From Rhypophila decipiens (lineage: Eukaryota; Ascomycota; Sordariomycetes; Sordariales; Naviculisporaceae), in contig MU858132.1 of NCBI GenBank assembly GCA_033297075.1, forward strand, positions 62,001 to 126,000: 64,000 nt of DNA, read 5' to 3'. The notes beneath the pieces were generated by a model. It saw only the letters and a program-made list of their open reading frames with translations. It was not told where the DNA came from and made no database searches. Below, in pieces: positions 11,411 to 24,900 of this stretch. Within the stretch, counting starts at the first letter, position 1, and every line of letters starts with the position of its first letter. A program made the position numbers and the translations under genes.

Positions 11411-12600
11411 ACTGGGCAAACTCACTGGCCAGCTGAAGAGCCCGAAATAGGGGAAGTACCCGCTCGTCTCTCGACTAGTGCCCATCCCTGCTGCACGTTT
11501 CGTTTCAGGACTTTCCGCTAAAAGCCACGTTCAGCATGCTTCTCAGTGGCTTTTGACACCAACGCCAAAACTCCTGTCCAATGAAGTGGTTGATGATGCT
11601 GAATCGACTTCTCAAGAGTGTCAAAGACTGGCGAATTGTCACTCTGGCCTGTTGGCAATGAGCAGAAGCTTCACATGGGGTGATCACATTGACTCTTGGT
11701 AATGATGAGCCAGGAATAGGGGTTCATCCAGTACCCAGGATCTGGGTATAGCTCAGGTAATACCAACTCGGTAAGAGGCAAGAAATTGGACTGTAATTTC
11801 TCCTCACCATGCTCTTGCTAGGTTGAAACGGGGCCCTCCTTCCTTTGCAGAGCGCAGGCAAATTGTTCATGACCTTAATACCAAGCGAATCCCGCGCTTT
11901 GCATGTAAATACCTTGTCAAGCATACCGGTTGACGGGGCAGTTGTGCCTGTTGTGGGCTTTTTCTTCCATTACGCTTTCTTGGTACCATGGATGGCTGGT
12001 CCCACCGTTAAGGATGACCGCTGTCTCCAGCCGCGGGGGCTTTGCGATCCTTGCTGAACTTCCGCTCTGCCACTGCCGCAACACTGCACGGCACCCGTAA
12101 GCCAAATTTATTACAGTTGACAAAACCCCCCAATTGATAGGTATTTGATACTCCGTACCTTTTGGACATTTACACGAGCCCCGGAACACGCAAATCTGCT
12201 GCCAAACAACTCAGGGAGGAGCAAACGGGTGACTGCTCACGCAACAGAAGAGTACGACTTTTTCCCACCCACTTCACCTCTCTGCCACAAAGGAGGCAGA
12301 CTTCCGTGTTCTTTTCGACATCTGGGCCCTTCCTTGTACCCCAACAAACTTGTAGCCAACATCCAAAACATTTCGACAGCCTGCATATCCATTGACGCAT
12401 CTTGCAACGTTTCTGCATTTACTGTACTGCGCGCCGCCCAGTCGACACCCCCATGGCCGCACTGCTCTCGAATTAAGAGCAGGACACGACCCAGACGACG
12501 CCGACTTGGCCTCCTGCAGCCGGGCCATCTTCCTGACGAATAACGCGTCTCGAGTCACCGCCTGTCTGCCAGGGACCAGAAGTCTGACAAGCACGGCGTC

Positions 12601-15525
12601 ATGGCGACCCCAGCGGAGGTCATGAAGGAAGTTGAGGAGAAGGATACAAATGGGTCCAGAGTTGAACTGAATACCCAAGGTGTAGAGGAGGATAGGCCGA
12701 AATCGCCCACTTCGGATTTTTCTGACAAGGAAACGGTACGTGGGAAGTTCTGTCAACTTCAGCAACACACAGATCTGGCTGGGATGCCAGGTCGCACCAC
12801 CAAATGCCGCTGCCTGCAGTGCGCCCAGGGCACCTTGCTAACGAGCTTGAGTATTAGGATACGTTCGAAGATGCTGTCGACACCGGATCAGTAAGGTCAC
12901 TGACGAAACGGACGACCCTGACTCGCCCTGCGGCAGAAGAAAAGGCGGCGATTTCTGATAGCGAGACCGAGGGCTCCCCACCGCCTGGTGGACAAGTCGA
13001 TGGTCCAGCGACGACAACAACAACAACAAACGAGACGTCGGCCCCAGACAAGAGAATATCACACCGGCCCTCAATTTCGCAGACCTCGGATGTTTCTCTC
13101 GACAGCGTCAAACTTGACGACGATGCCGCAACCGACAGGGCCAAGTCCCCGGAACTCCCGCCGCGCGCCCCGGAAGTTGCTGCTAGGGACGCGGCAAAGG
13201 TTCATCCGACAAAGGAGGGTTCAAAATCCATGTCTTTCAGTAGTATTACCAACGCCCTTCCCGCCATGCCTTGGTCACCGCCCCCTGTCGGAGAGACGCA
13301 GACCAGGAATTCCCAGCCTGCCCCTCCAGTCGCCGCCACCGCCCCTGCGCTTCCGCCACCTCCCATCAGCAGGAAACTTACAAGTCCCTTTTCGTGGCTC
13401 TCGAGGAACACATCTAAAGATCAGACGGCTGCTCCTCCAGTCGTCTCCCCGAGGAGGAACACGGCGAGCTCGGTCGCAACCGTGGGTAGCAACCCGGAAA
13501 TGATGCTGAGCAAGCTGGACGAAGAAGGAGACGGTAGCAAAACCCGACCACGGAACAGCAGCTTAAAAGACCGCTTCAAGCAATTGAGAATGAGAGAGGA
13601 GGCGGGCATATCGATTCCCACTGGGGACGAAGACAAGACTGGCGGCGGCCCGCGAACCAGTACCCTTACCATTGATGACAAAGATTCGCTTGCCGTACAA
13701 CCTCCCCCGTCACCGCTCCCTAGTCCAAGTCTCACGCTGCCTCCCGGGACAGCATCGGGTGCCAATGTCGGCCCTTCCGCCGCCGATGCCCCGGTGGACT
13801 GGGATCTGTGGCAGTCGGTTGTCTACGAGGGTCCAGCTGCCGTAGCTCGGACGAGCTCCGAGGAACTGAACAAGGCCATAGCTACTGGTATCCCCAATGC
13901 TATCCGTGGAGTTATCTGGCAAGTCCTCGCTCAAAGCAAAAATGAAGAGCTGGAAGTTATGTATCGGGAACTTGTAGCAAGGGGGACGGACAAGCAGAGG
14001 GACAGGCACAGCAATGGGACATCGATAAGCGTTTCCAGTAATCTGGGAGCCAAGGAGGCACTGTCCTCCTCTTCCTCGTCTGTTCATTCAGAGCAATCGG
14101 GCCCTAACAGCAACAATGTCTCACCTACAGATAAGGACTCGGAGGCTTTCCAAAAGGCCCAGGCTCTTTCGGCCGCGGAGCGCAAAAAGAAGGAGAAGGA
14201 AGATATTGCAATGATCCAGAAGCTGGAGAAGGTTATCAAGCGAGATTTAGGGGCTAGGACGAGCTACTCCAAATATGCTGCGGCACAAGGGCTTCAAGAG
14301 GGCCTTTTTGGCGTCTGCAAGGCGTATGCTCTGTTCGACGAGGCTGTGGGTTACGCTCAAGGCATGAACTTTCTCGTCATGCCTATTTTATTCAACGTAA
14401 GTCTTTGCCCGTTGCCACGCGTGCTGGACAGCCGCCTTCTAACAAGCTGAGTAGATGCCCGAAGAAGAAGCCTTCTGCCTTCTGGTAAAACTAATGAACC
14501 AATATCACCTCCGGGACCTCTTTATCCAAGATATGCCTGGCCTGCACAAGCACCTTTATCAGTTCGAGAGGCTCCTTGAAGATCTTGAGCCTGCTCTCTA
14601 CTGCCACCTCCACAGACGGGGCATCTCTCCGCACCTCTACGCCACCCAGTGGTTCCTCACCCTTTTCGCCTACCGATTCCCTCTACAACTCGTCCTCCGT
14701 ATCTACGATTTAATATTGTCCGAGGGTCTGTCGGCCATTATCAAGTTTGGCATTGTTTTGATGCAGAAGAACGCGGCGGCGCTCCTTGCGCTCTCCGACA
14801 TGTCTCAGCTCACCAACTTCCTAAAAGACCGGCTCTTTGACGTTTACATTGACGCCTCGCCGTCGTCAAACTCAATTCTCGAAAACGGCTTCTTTGGAAG
14901 CAGTTCCAGCAGCCTAGACAAAGAAGTGTACCGTGCCGATCAGCTCGTGCTGGACGCCTGCGAAGTAAAAATAACACCAGAGCTGTTAAAGTTGTACGCT
15001 ACAGAGTGGGAAGAGAAGACCAGGGCGGAAAAGGAGCGAGAGGCCGAGCTTGAGGACCTGAGGTCGTCCAACGCCAAGTACGCTATCCGGGTGCGACGGC
15101 TCGAAGAGAGGATCGAGGCAGTGGACCGCGAGCAGGCAACGTTGGCGACAGAGCTTGTGCACCACAAGGTTGAAAATGAGGAGCTCAAAGACGAAAATGA
15201 GAGCCTCAAGGGGCAGGTCCGCGAGCTGCGGGTGGTGATTGAGAAGCAACCCGCTGAACTCGAGCAGGCATGGCAGTTGGAGCGAGATGACTTGATGAAG
15301 CGGAATGAGAAGGTGCACGAAGAGAACCAGAGACTGGAAAAGGAGCTTTTGGAGTTGGAGGAACAGCTGGTGCAAACCAAGATGCGCTATGCAGAGGTGA
15401 GTTTGAAGACTACCGTACCCCGTTGATGACTAGATATCAGAAAGCTAACCCTAACGTGCCAGATCAACTCGCAACACGAGACTCTTACGCGGAAATGGAC
15501 CGATCTCAAGCGCCAGTTTGCATAG
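12601..15525 (+). CDS. GYP5: TBC-domain Rab GTPase-activating protein, Gyp5 type
   Basis: Activates GTP hydrolysis on Rab GTPases; yeast Gyp5 acts on Ypt1 and Sec4 in ER-Golgi and exocytic traffic. Four exons: 12601-12735, 12858-14396, 14455-15396 and 15463-15525, with introns of 122, 58 and 66 bp. They give 892 aa. Residues 1-350 are disordered and Pro/Ser/Thr-rich. The TBC domain starts near GIPNAIRGVIW (from residue 389), with a low-complexity insert of about 75 residues before RDLGART (about 507-513), which carries the arginine finger, and YAQGMN with the glutamine finger. Both are intact. LYATQWFLTLFAYRFPL and the rest of the domain follow. The C-terminal 200 residues or so are a long coiled coil, typical of Gyp5. 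The last exon encodes only 20 residues. The start at 12601 has an acceptable context; a downstream Met would lose only disordered sequence. Confidence 0.93.
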
Positions 15526-16697
15526 TTTGGAATTTTCGGTCCAGTCACCTGACGGACGGATCCTTTATGAATGTTGCAATGGATGCGATGGATGCATGAA
15601 TAAAATTCCCCGGGCCTTGCATAATAGACATATCATGTACACACGCACGTACACCAAACTGCCACTTCCACCGCTTTCATAGTCGGCATAAACAGAGAAG
15701 CGGGAGCATGGCATGTATAATACTTTTTACTACCACGAAAAAAAAGAAACCAATTATCCCTGCCACGATCACATTGGAGTTTGAGCGAGTAAACCAGAAC
15801 GACTGGGGAGACAAAACAAGGGGCAAAAAAAACCCAAAAGAAAGGGTCTGTGATGGGATGAACTGCATTGCATCAATCATATATAGCTTTCTTGCCCCTT
15901 TCCCCTTTTTTTCCCCTTTCGTGTTATTTTGTAATGTATCCTCAGTATTCTTTCCGCCTTTGAAGAGAAATTCATACCACATGTCGACTCAAATGTGGTT
16001 TTCCTCTTTTCTCTGCGGATATCTTTCGTTATTTCCTGGTCCAGAAAAAAACCATGTCCAGAGTATTTCAACAGAATGGACCGTAGACTTGACACCGGCC
16101 CTTTTCTTGCCCTGTTGTCGAGCCCTTTGCTTTCTCAATGCGTACGTTGAGCTGGTGTTTTGTACAGGCATGCTGGCCATGTCGATATACACCCCAACAG
16201 CATGTGGATGCCTACATGGTTGTACACTGACACCAGGACGGACGATGTGATGGGCTGTAAATACACTCAGTGGACCAGGTAGAGGATCAAGCAATCGCAG
16301 GCAAAACCGGCAGTAGTAGAATGGAGAACGGAGACAGCAGCTACATTGACGTTCATTACCGAGATGATATCATGTCACTTTTTGTTCTTTCCCATTGCAA
16401 ATGTCCCTATGATCCCATCCCAGCGCCTGTTGATACCAATGTCATGACGATAAAGAAAAGATGATGCAAGCAGCTGATATTTTGAGAATGGTGAATTTTG
16501 CATTTGGCCGCAACTTTTATACTCTTCGTTTTTTCCGCCTGGAACCGTCAATCTCGTCAAGAAATATGATGGCACATAGAAAGCAAGAAAATAAACCCGA
16601 ACACCCCTGCCTGGCCCAATTGTATGCCGAATAGTGCGTGCCCTAATGCCTAACCCATCCTTCTCCTCCCGACTCCTCCCAGCACTAGGAGGGTCGT
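15526..16697. other. convergent intergenic region
   Basis: 1.2 kb between the 3' ends of GYP5 and RPS8. It contains an AATAAA-like signal just after GYP5 (AATAAAATT near 15599) and A/T-rich tracts at 15730-15960. The open frame at 15708-16250 is hydrophobic by chance (TTT-rich) and is not called. Confidence 0.55.
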
Positions 16698-17694
16698 CTA
16701 TTTGTGGTGGATCTTGCGCTGGTAGAAAGCAAGTTCCTCACCCTCAAGGATGTAGCCATCGCAGCGGCCGGATTGACCGGGGCGCGAGGCAACGACGGCG
16801 TAGATGCGACCGGCCTCGAACTGCTTCTCAAGGGCGGGGTCGACCTTGCCGGAGGCAGCGAAGCGGGCAGCCTGCTTCTCCTGGACATTCTTGGACTTCT
16901 TCACCTCCTCAACGGTCTGACCCTGCTTCTGCTGGCGACGACGACCAATGGGCTGGCCGTAGTGGGCCTCATACCATTGACGGAAAGGAGCGGCATCGAT
17001 CTGGACAATGGCGGACTTGGTGAGGGTGTTGGTACGGACAAGCTCGTTGTTGGAAGGGTGGTCTGAAGAAGACGGGAGAAGTTAGACTTTCTTTGTATCA
17101 TCACCCGCACGATCAAGGAGAGAAAAACTCACAGGCGACAACAATGACACGGGTCTTGCGAGTGCATCCCTCGGAGGCCCAGGCAAAGTTACCAGAGTCG
17201 AGACGCAGGGCACGGTACTTGTGGTTGCCACCGCGGGTGCGGACGACGTGGATACGCTTGGCACCGATACGGGTGTTGGCGGCCTGGCGACCCGCCTCGA
17301 AGGCTCTCTTCTTCCCTGTTCGACGCTTGTGTTAGAAAACTTCTAATTCAGGCGTGTGAAAACAGGCTCAGAACGCAATGGTTTCGGCAAGTCTCCCTGC
17401 GAGGGAGGAAATGAGGGCCGGCGCAACAATTGAATGATGCCCAGCTCGCCCACAACATCTGTCGCAGAGGAGACCGCCTTTGACCCAAGCGGACCTTCGA
17501 GTATGTATGTGGGTTTGTTGGGTTATTCAGACGGAGGAGGACGGATTCAGGACATACGGTAGTAGCTATTAGAGAACCACAAGTTAGCCAATGCCGGCGG
17601 CAACACACAACCACGCAAAAGGAAAAGGAGATAGTTACGCTCGCTTCGCACCCGTGTGGGCGCGCTTGTGCCGAGAGTCGCGTGAGATACCCAT
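16698..17694 (-). CDS. RPS8: 40S ribosomal protein S8 (eS8)
   Basis: Component of the cytosolic small ribosomal subunit. Coding exons: 17694-17639, 17565-17558, 17315-17133 and 17062-16698. Total 612 nt, 203 aa, a normal eS8 length. The N-terminus [31 protein letters not shown] and the C-terminus [19 protein letters not shown] (in separate exons) match the family strongly. The second coding exon is a microexon of 8 nt: it supplies the last base of Ala, Tyr-Tyr and the first base of Arg in RAYYRK, and it has its own AATAG acceptor and GTATGT donor. Intron 2 is 242 bp, long for this genome. Two probable 5'-UTR introns lie upstream. Its neighbour to the right, the HECT ligase, is on the same strand with a separate promoter. 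Confidence 0.96.
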
Positions 17695-18965
17695 GTTGTC
17701 GGACTCTGTAATTGATGAAAGAGGAAAGCGTTAGCTGTGTGGTGTTTCGTGGAAAATATTTTTGCACTTGGTGGGTTGGAGTCGTGGTTGGGGTCGTGGT
17801 GGGCTGGATTTGCGGACGGCTGAAGAAGTGCGAATTATCCTGCGAGGCAAGCAGGACAATTTGATGCTCTCTTCTTCGCTGGATAACGTACGTGACTGTC
17901 TCGATTATGGGGGTGTGATAGAGATTGGGTCGGGTGGTCGTTACGTACCTGGTTGTCGTCGTTGACTTGTGCGATTGACAGATGGATGGGTGCGGGCGGT
18001 TCTGGTGAACAATTTTGGAAAGTGTGTGGGCGTAAAAAAATCGGTCACAAGTTGGAGCGGATCCGAGAGTTGCGTGGAGCCCTAGAATTATGTGGGGTAA
18101 AAGAGACACTAACGGCTGTTGACGCACGGACCATCAAGCTGGTTCAGCTGAGTTTTTGCCTGTGAGGTTGTTTCAGCCTCATGGTGGGACGATCACGTGA
18201 CAGCCACTCCTGACTACGTACCTCGGAATTTGGGGTGTGAAAATCGGCTGTAGAAAACAAAAAGGAGGTAATACAGGCCTTTGATAACAGGATTATATGC
18301 CTTTTCATGTCTCATTTAGGCCGTATTTGGTTTCTCTAATGTCTCTATTTTCGTTCACCTTCATGTCTTTAAGAGACGTACATTGCGCATATGATTCCAT
18401 TGTCAAAGGGGTATATGGTTCATTTCACACCCCATTTGTCGACCAAGTTACGTACCAGTCACAGTTCGGTAGCCGAAGAAAATGTGCACAAGACGTATCA
18501 CCAAAAAGTCACAAACGAATCTATCTAATACTCCTTGTCATTGAATAATGAGCCATCTCTCTATTCGTCTTCCGTCCCAACGATAAAAGTAGAAAAAGAG
18601 ACCTGCACTTCTCTTTCCTTCTTTCTCCCGGGAACTCCTCCATCTGTACAAAAAGCAAGATGTGGAAAACAAAGAGGATTCCCATAAAAGACTCTTTAAC
18701 CCCAGTCCTGCCATGGTTGCTGAATGCTTAAGAAAATGACCAAATACCCATTAGGCATCCCCACATGGACCATAAAAATACCACCAAAAGAACAACGAAA
18801 ATGAAGGGGGCTGGGGCATTTTATGCCCTCCTTGACCCCGAGAAAGACAGCGTAAGCCAAGCTCCTGAAAACAGCTTCGTATACTCCATGCTTCCTTCCA
18901 TAACCGTGACCTATTTTTTCAACACCGCCCGCACACCGAATGCAAAAAGGAATACTAGTAAGCAT
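17695..18965. other. intergenic region (RPS8 promoter, 3' UTR of the HECT ligase)
   Basis: The left 300 bp or so holds the RPS8 leader and its introns. The promoter should lie around 17950-18250. The right half is AT-rich and holds the 3' UTR of the HECT ligase. No gene is seen. Confidence 0.55.
17706..17948 (-). other. two probable 5'-UTR introns of RPS8
   Basis: Reading down to the RPS8 start, GTACGT at 17948 pairs with CGCAG ending at 17840 (109 bp). A weaker donor GTGCAA at 17767 pairs with ATTACAG ending at 17706 (62 bp), with a GCTAAC branch point about 20 nt before it. The mature leader would then end AGTCCGACAAC-ATG. Leader introns are common in fungal ribosomal protein genes. The first pair is well supported by consensus, the second less so. 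Confidence 0.5.
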
Positions 18966-21900
18966 TTAAGCGAAGCCGAAGTAATCGCTCCCGGTGGTGA
19001 TGGCTTTGAGAAGCTGGCTACGAAGAATCTCGTAGCTTTCATATTCGGGGAGATCCAGTTCTGTGTCAGGCAATGATTAGTCTCGAGAACGCTGACAAGA
19101 ATGACAGGGGAGAGGGGAGCGAGTAAACTTACGGTTGAAGCAAGTATGAGAACTTGGCAGGCGATCCTTGTTGCCATAGTCACGGTGGATGTTGAAGCGG
19201 CTGACTCCATTCATGCCCTCAAGTTCCTTGAAGCCGTTGAGCGGCACTTTGGAAGTTCCTGTGACGAACTGAAGGAGCTTGGCACGCTCCTCCTTGTCGA
19301 ACGAGCGGACCGCCCGCCAGAACCACTGGATCTGATGCGAGGCCGAGGTGTAGTTGTGATACTCGGTGTTGCCCTTCCAGTCGTCAACATCAATGTCGGG
19401 CAAGCCCGAGATCAGAAGCTCAAGCTCCTGCTCGTTGAAGATTCCAATCAGGTCTTCGGGAATGATGTCGTGGAACCCCTTCAAGAAATGCTCCATTTGC
19501 TCCTTGACCGAGGTCAACAGCTTGTGCTCGACAATCAGGCGCACATATTCATGCTTGTTCTCCTCCGTGACGGCAATGTTGCGGCCATTCTCGATGAGGT
19601 CAACGACCTTGGTGACTCCAAACTCGTCGTCTTCCACCGAGAAGGTCTCCACGATGATATCGGTGATGTCGTTCTCGAGCATCCAGACCAGGGACTTGTA
19701 GTAATCTGGATCAAACGACTCCATGTCCTTGACCGAAACGGGGTTGCCGAGGATGCGCTTGTAGACCGCACGGCTGAAGTAGCAGTCAAGCAGCCGGCCC
19801 TCGTAGAGCGCCTTTCCAATGATACGTCCAATGAACTTGAAGAACATCAAATGCTCATCGTTGATACCGCTGAGCTTATTTGGGTGGAACGTTGTGCGGT
19901 CCGACGAGACGGGGATGAAGAGCGCATAGTTGGGGTCGAACATCTGCCTGGCAAGGACTTGGAACCACTCGCGCGTCACACCGCCAGCGTCGACGCCTTC
20001 CTCTCCATGGAAGCGGATGTTGAGTTTGCCAAACTTCATCTCGGGTCCTGTCTTGAAGTACAACGACTTGAACGAGTCGTGGAACACATGCTCGCGGCGC
20101 ACAGAGAGGCCAAGAGGCTGGTAGTTCTGGCGGGCACTGGGAGCCCCGGTCTTGGCATGCACACTTCGGTTGAAGTAGTTCCGCTTGTTGTCAAACTCTA
20201 GAACCTTTGGATTCTTGACAAGCAGCGAGAAGGTGCCCGACATGAGCTTGGGGTTTTGGCGAACCAGCTCGTTGAGGATTCGTCGGTGCTCCTCGGTGAA
20301 GGTGAAGAAAAGGTCGGCGATGCGGTTTTCCGGAGGTGGGCTCGACAGGAGCATCTCCTTGCTCGCCTGGACCTGAGCTTGCGGTGCGTCGCCCAGCGTC
20401 GTGTTCTTACAGACCACCATCAACGACTCAATGAGTGGCAAGAGCATGGTGGCCACGTTGAGCATGCTCTCGCGTTCGCGGATGGCGCGGAGGCATACGC
20501 CCAACTTGTCCCACATCTTTCCAAAGGTTGGGTCCCGGTACAGGGATCCAAGAAGGTCCCCCTTGGCGTATTCCTTGCCGCCCTCGGCGTCTCTAGCACC
20601 GTCTGCTTTCTTTCCCTTGGTGTCGAAGAGGTGATCGAGCGCAGTCAAGACTCGGAGCAGCTTGTTCTGCTCTGACGCCCCCGGCGAGAACTTGGTAAGC
20701 GCCACACCTTGGATCTCGGTGCCGGATTCTGCCTTGAGGATATAAGGGAGCAGGTCGTCGAGGTCCCGAACAATGTTTTCGCTCAACTGCGTGGCTTGAC
20801 GGACCAGTTCATCCCCAAACGTCTTCTTGGCGTCGGGAATACAAGAGAGGTTCTTGATGGTCGAGATGGTGTTCTGGAACGTCTTGGAACTGCATTCTCG
20901 TGCGACGAAGATGTTGATGACGAGCTTGAGATTCTGCTCCGGAATGTTGGGTGGCGTAATGGGTCGGATCTTCTTCTCCTCTGGCTTCTGCTCACTGGCC
21001 GCCGCCGGAGTGTCGGCCGAGGTAGAAGTGTTGGCCGTGGCTTCTTCCGCCCGTCTCTCACCAGAAGCAGGCTCTGTGCCTTGCACCGTGGTGCTGGCAT
21101 TCTGCGCGTCGGCCTCGGTCGCAGCGCTGGCGGCGGCAGCTGCCTCTGACTTCTTTGCCTCCTCCTCTGCTTCCTTGCGGCGCTTCTCCATCGCTTGAAG
21201 CGGAATAGTCACCTTGTTCAACAAGTCTGCGAGCAGTTGCATGACAGTAGAGCTCTCCATAATAAGGCTGCGGTCCAAGAGAACCAACAGAGAGTTGATG
21301 GCAAACTTTTGCGCCTTGGGGTTGCTCTCCTTGGCCTTGCCCTTGTCTTTGGCGCGGCTCAGACTTCGCTTCAGCGTAGAAGCAACCGTCTCATGCTCCG
21401 TCAGGAATAGCTGTGGGATATGCGGGTTCTTGTCTGCCAGCTCGACCAAGAGATCCAGACATTGCTGGACAACCAGAAGAGGCGAGACTTCTGAGTTGGT
21501 GAACGTCTGGGTGCTGGTGCTGATATTGGTCAAGGTCCGCTTCAGACTGTTTGGCGTCTTGGCATCCTTATCCCGCGGTTGCTTTGCCTTGAGGGACAGC
21601 TGGCTGAAGCTGCGCTCGACAGCGTTCATGTCGTGGCTTCCATCCTGCAGGATTTGGAGAAGAGTGGAGATGACCTCGAGCCGGTTTTGCTTGTTCTCGC
21701 AGACATGAATAAACACCTCGTGGAGGGAGCCACGGATCGAGCCTTGCTGCGTGACAAACATGAGCCGAAGCAGTGTGGCAACACCGGGTTTATCAAGCAT
21801 CTGCACGATGCTGCGTTTCTGCATCTTGTTCTCCACCGCCGCCGTAATGTCTTGCTGGCGAGTTGCATCACGGCTTCGCGATGTGACAGGCGGGGCGCGA

Positions 21901-24900
21901 TGCGTAGCGTGCGGAGCATGGCGCTGAGCCAGAGCCCGGGCTTCGGCGGCCAGCTCGGGCCCCAACTGGTCGAGAATCTCTACTCCTTGCTCAAGTAGGA
22001 CCTGCTCCCGAAGCGCCGGAGGGAAGGTCAGTAAGATACTGCCCGCATCCATATCCTCGGCGGCGAGTTCCCGGCCGGTGTTTGCAAGTTGACGCTCATC
22101 GCGCTGGCGACGGCGACGCTCCTGCCGCTCCTGTTGAATAATTTCCTCGCGCAGCTCATCTGGCAGGGCCTCGAGGAATTCCTGGAACACTTCGGTCTCT
22201 CCTTCGTTGGACGCCTGTTCTCTGGCCTCAGACCGACGAGTACTAACAGTCTGGGCAATGACTTCCTCTCGGAACTCCTCGGGAAGGGCAGCGAGATAAT
22301 CGGGGTCGATACCAAGCTCGGTGACGTCGACCGTCTCGCCGCGAATCGTGGTAACAACCCGGGGAAGTCTACTTTCGGTCTGAGATGGCCCTGTCTCGCC
22401 TGTCTCGACACCCTCCATTGCCACGGCTTCATCTTGGCCCTCTGCATTCTCCGCCTCGGTATTGGCGAGCGCGGCGGCTTCGGCACGCTCGAGCTCCAGA
22501 CGTTCACGTTCCTCGGCTTCCTTCTTCTCCCTCGCAGCCTTCTCTTCGGCCTCTTTGGCCTCTCGCTCCTTGCGCAGCTCCTCCTCTCGCCTCTTGCGCT
22601 CCTCTTCCCTCTTGCGCTTTTCTTCATCCTCCCGAGCCTTGGTCTCTTTCTCGTGCTGGATGGCAGCGGGGGCAAGGTTGGCAAGAAGTGCTGCATAGAG
22701 CTTGGCCGACTTGTTCTCGTGGGTGGTGCCAAAGATCATTCGAGTCTCTTGCACCCAGCGCTCCATGGTTTGCTCTGGTGAGAATGCAACGGCCTGACTA
22801 GGTTCCTGATATGTGTCCCGCCTAACATCTGAGCGCGGTTCCCGGCTGGGAGCAAACATTCCCAATGGAATAGACATGACTTCGCGCATCTCTCCGCGAG
22901 GGCCCGGACGGGCTATGTGGAAGTTGAATTGTTGAGTGCGAGCAGTCAATGGTAGAGACTGCATCAACTCATTCAAGTCATTGAAGAGGGCAAGCGATCC
23001 ATCGAGGCCACCAGCAAACTGGGGAATGCCCAAGCGCGTCATAAAGTTGCTAGGCGTGCCCAGTCGGGGCTGCGATTCGCGTGCTTGTCTGTTGGCAGGG
23101 AGAAGGAGCGGGTTGACTCCTTCGTCGGCAGCCGGATTGGACGCTGGCCGCGAATGGTGATGCCTGTGGCCGATGTAGCTCCGGAAGTCGGGAATTGGAT
23201 CCCGCATGTTGAAGGGCGTGGTGGGGAAGGGACTCCTGGCGTGACGGAATCCTCGGTTGGTCTGCGCAACCGCATCGTCCCAGCCGAGACCTGCGGGCAT
23301 GTCGGCAGGCAGATAGTCTTCATGAGCAAACTCGTGATCATACAAGTCATCCTCGTCCATGTCGTCCTCTTCGCCTTCGTCTTCATCCTCCCCGTCGTCA
23401 TAGTCTCCCAGTTCTCGAAGAACGTCTTCGCCGTCAATCTCGTCCCCGTTCATGGCGGCACGGATAATCTGTGGAAGATTGGGTAGCTGAGTCCCGTCGT
23501 GCATGCCGTGCATCTGCGCTTCGTGGAGATCTTGTGCTTCTGCTTCATAGTCAATCTCATCTTGGCCCTCGTCATCTTCCTCGTCAGTATCACTCTCCCA
23601 AGCCGAGTTGCCGTCATCCTCCACCGCGTTCCCGTCCTCGTCGACGATTTCGATGCGATTGTCAACATCGTCATCCATCTCGTCCGAGTCGCCGTCATCC
23701 TCGTCCTCGTCTTCATCGCTGCCCTCATCGTCGTCGTCATCTTCATCCATACCGTCGTCGTCGTCGTCATCCATATCATCCATATCATCGTCTTCATCAT
23801 CTTCGTGGTCCATGATGACTTCGACGACGCCAGGCTGACCAGAAAGACCTTCGATTTCACCCATCTCCCCAAGCTCCTCTTCTTCTTCATCGCTCATGAC
23901 GTCTTCGCCATCCTGCGAGATTCCCTCGCCGTAGTCTAGCTCGTCGTCGTAAGCCTCATCGTCGTACATGTCATCGTCATCTGCGCCTGTCAGTATCCCA
24001 CTCGTTTGACTGTTCATGCCACCAGGAGGTAAAGAGGCCATACCGTCGTGTGAGCCTTCCGAGAACTCGTCGTCATCCCGTCCAGGCTCAAGCATCCCCA
24101 GGGTCGAATTTCGATACAGATCCGGGGTCTCTTCACGATCATCGTCGAGGTCGGAAAGCGATGAAGACGAGAGAATCTCATCTTCGACAGAGTCAGAAGC
24201 GACGGCAGGTAACACGTCCGACTGACTGAGCTGAAATGCTGTTTTGGTCAACGCCTTTAGCACGCGGAGGATATACTTGATGGCCCGTTTGACATGCGGC
24301 GAGGTCAGATCAATCTCGGCGATGGATGCTGTCAGCGCGGCGAGGTAGCCCTTCTCATACATCAGCCGCTTGATCTGAGCCTGTGAGCGGGCCGTGCTCG
24401 GGATGATATTGCTGCTGCCCCCTGTTGAATCCCTGTCTTTCTCTCCAATCATTTGACTCATGAGCTCGGCAAGGGAAATCATGCGTTGATACCGCACTTC
24501 GAAAGGCTCGCCATTGACACCGGCCTCCTTGTAAGCGCGGAGAACGGTATCGAGCACGAAGCGGCGGACGAACAACAGGTCTGGATCATCAGGATCATAC
24601 TCAAAGTTATCTTTGGTACGGTCAACAGGCTTCTCGCCAGTCCTCGTGACCAGCGCAACCAATACATTTTGAGCAAATGAAGCGGTTGCCGCCTTTTTCT
24701 TGGACGTGACTGGGTCCGTTGAAGACGACGAGGCACAGCACAGCAGATCGTTCAACAGATAGTTTAGCACGCTTGACCGTGGCTTGATGGGCGTGTTTGT
24801 CTGAATGGGAGCGCTGCGCTTAAAGTTGATGAATTCCACCTTGGCCCGCGTGAAGCTCCTCAAAAGTTCCGTCAGACAGTTGAGCAAGAAGCATCGGTAG

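Larger units (their letters stand above)
8526..12600. other. 4-kb intergenic region with two weak small ORFs
   Basis: No conserved gene is visible over 4 kb. It holds the P450 3' UTR, the GYP5 promoter and 5' UTR at the right end, and two small plus-strand frames listed separately (9928-10155, 11063-11410). A tandem CAGGACATCTGT pair occurs near 10330-10352, and one TACTCCGTA motif at 12149-12157. Confidence 0.5.

Noticed and set aside
23499..23939. Overlapping Ser/Ile/Val-rich frames opposite the acidic tract
   Set aside because: They mirror the GAT/GAC codon run of the HECT ligase and are not genes.
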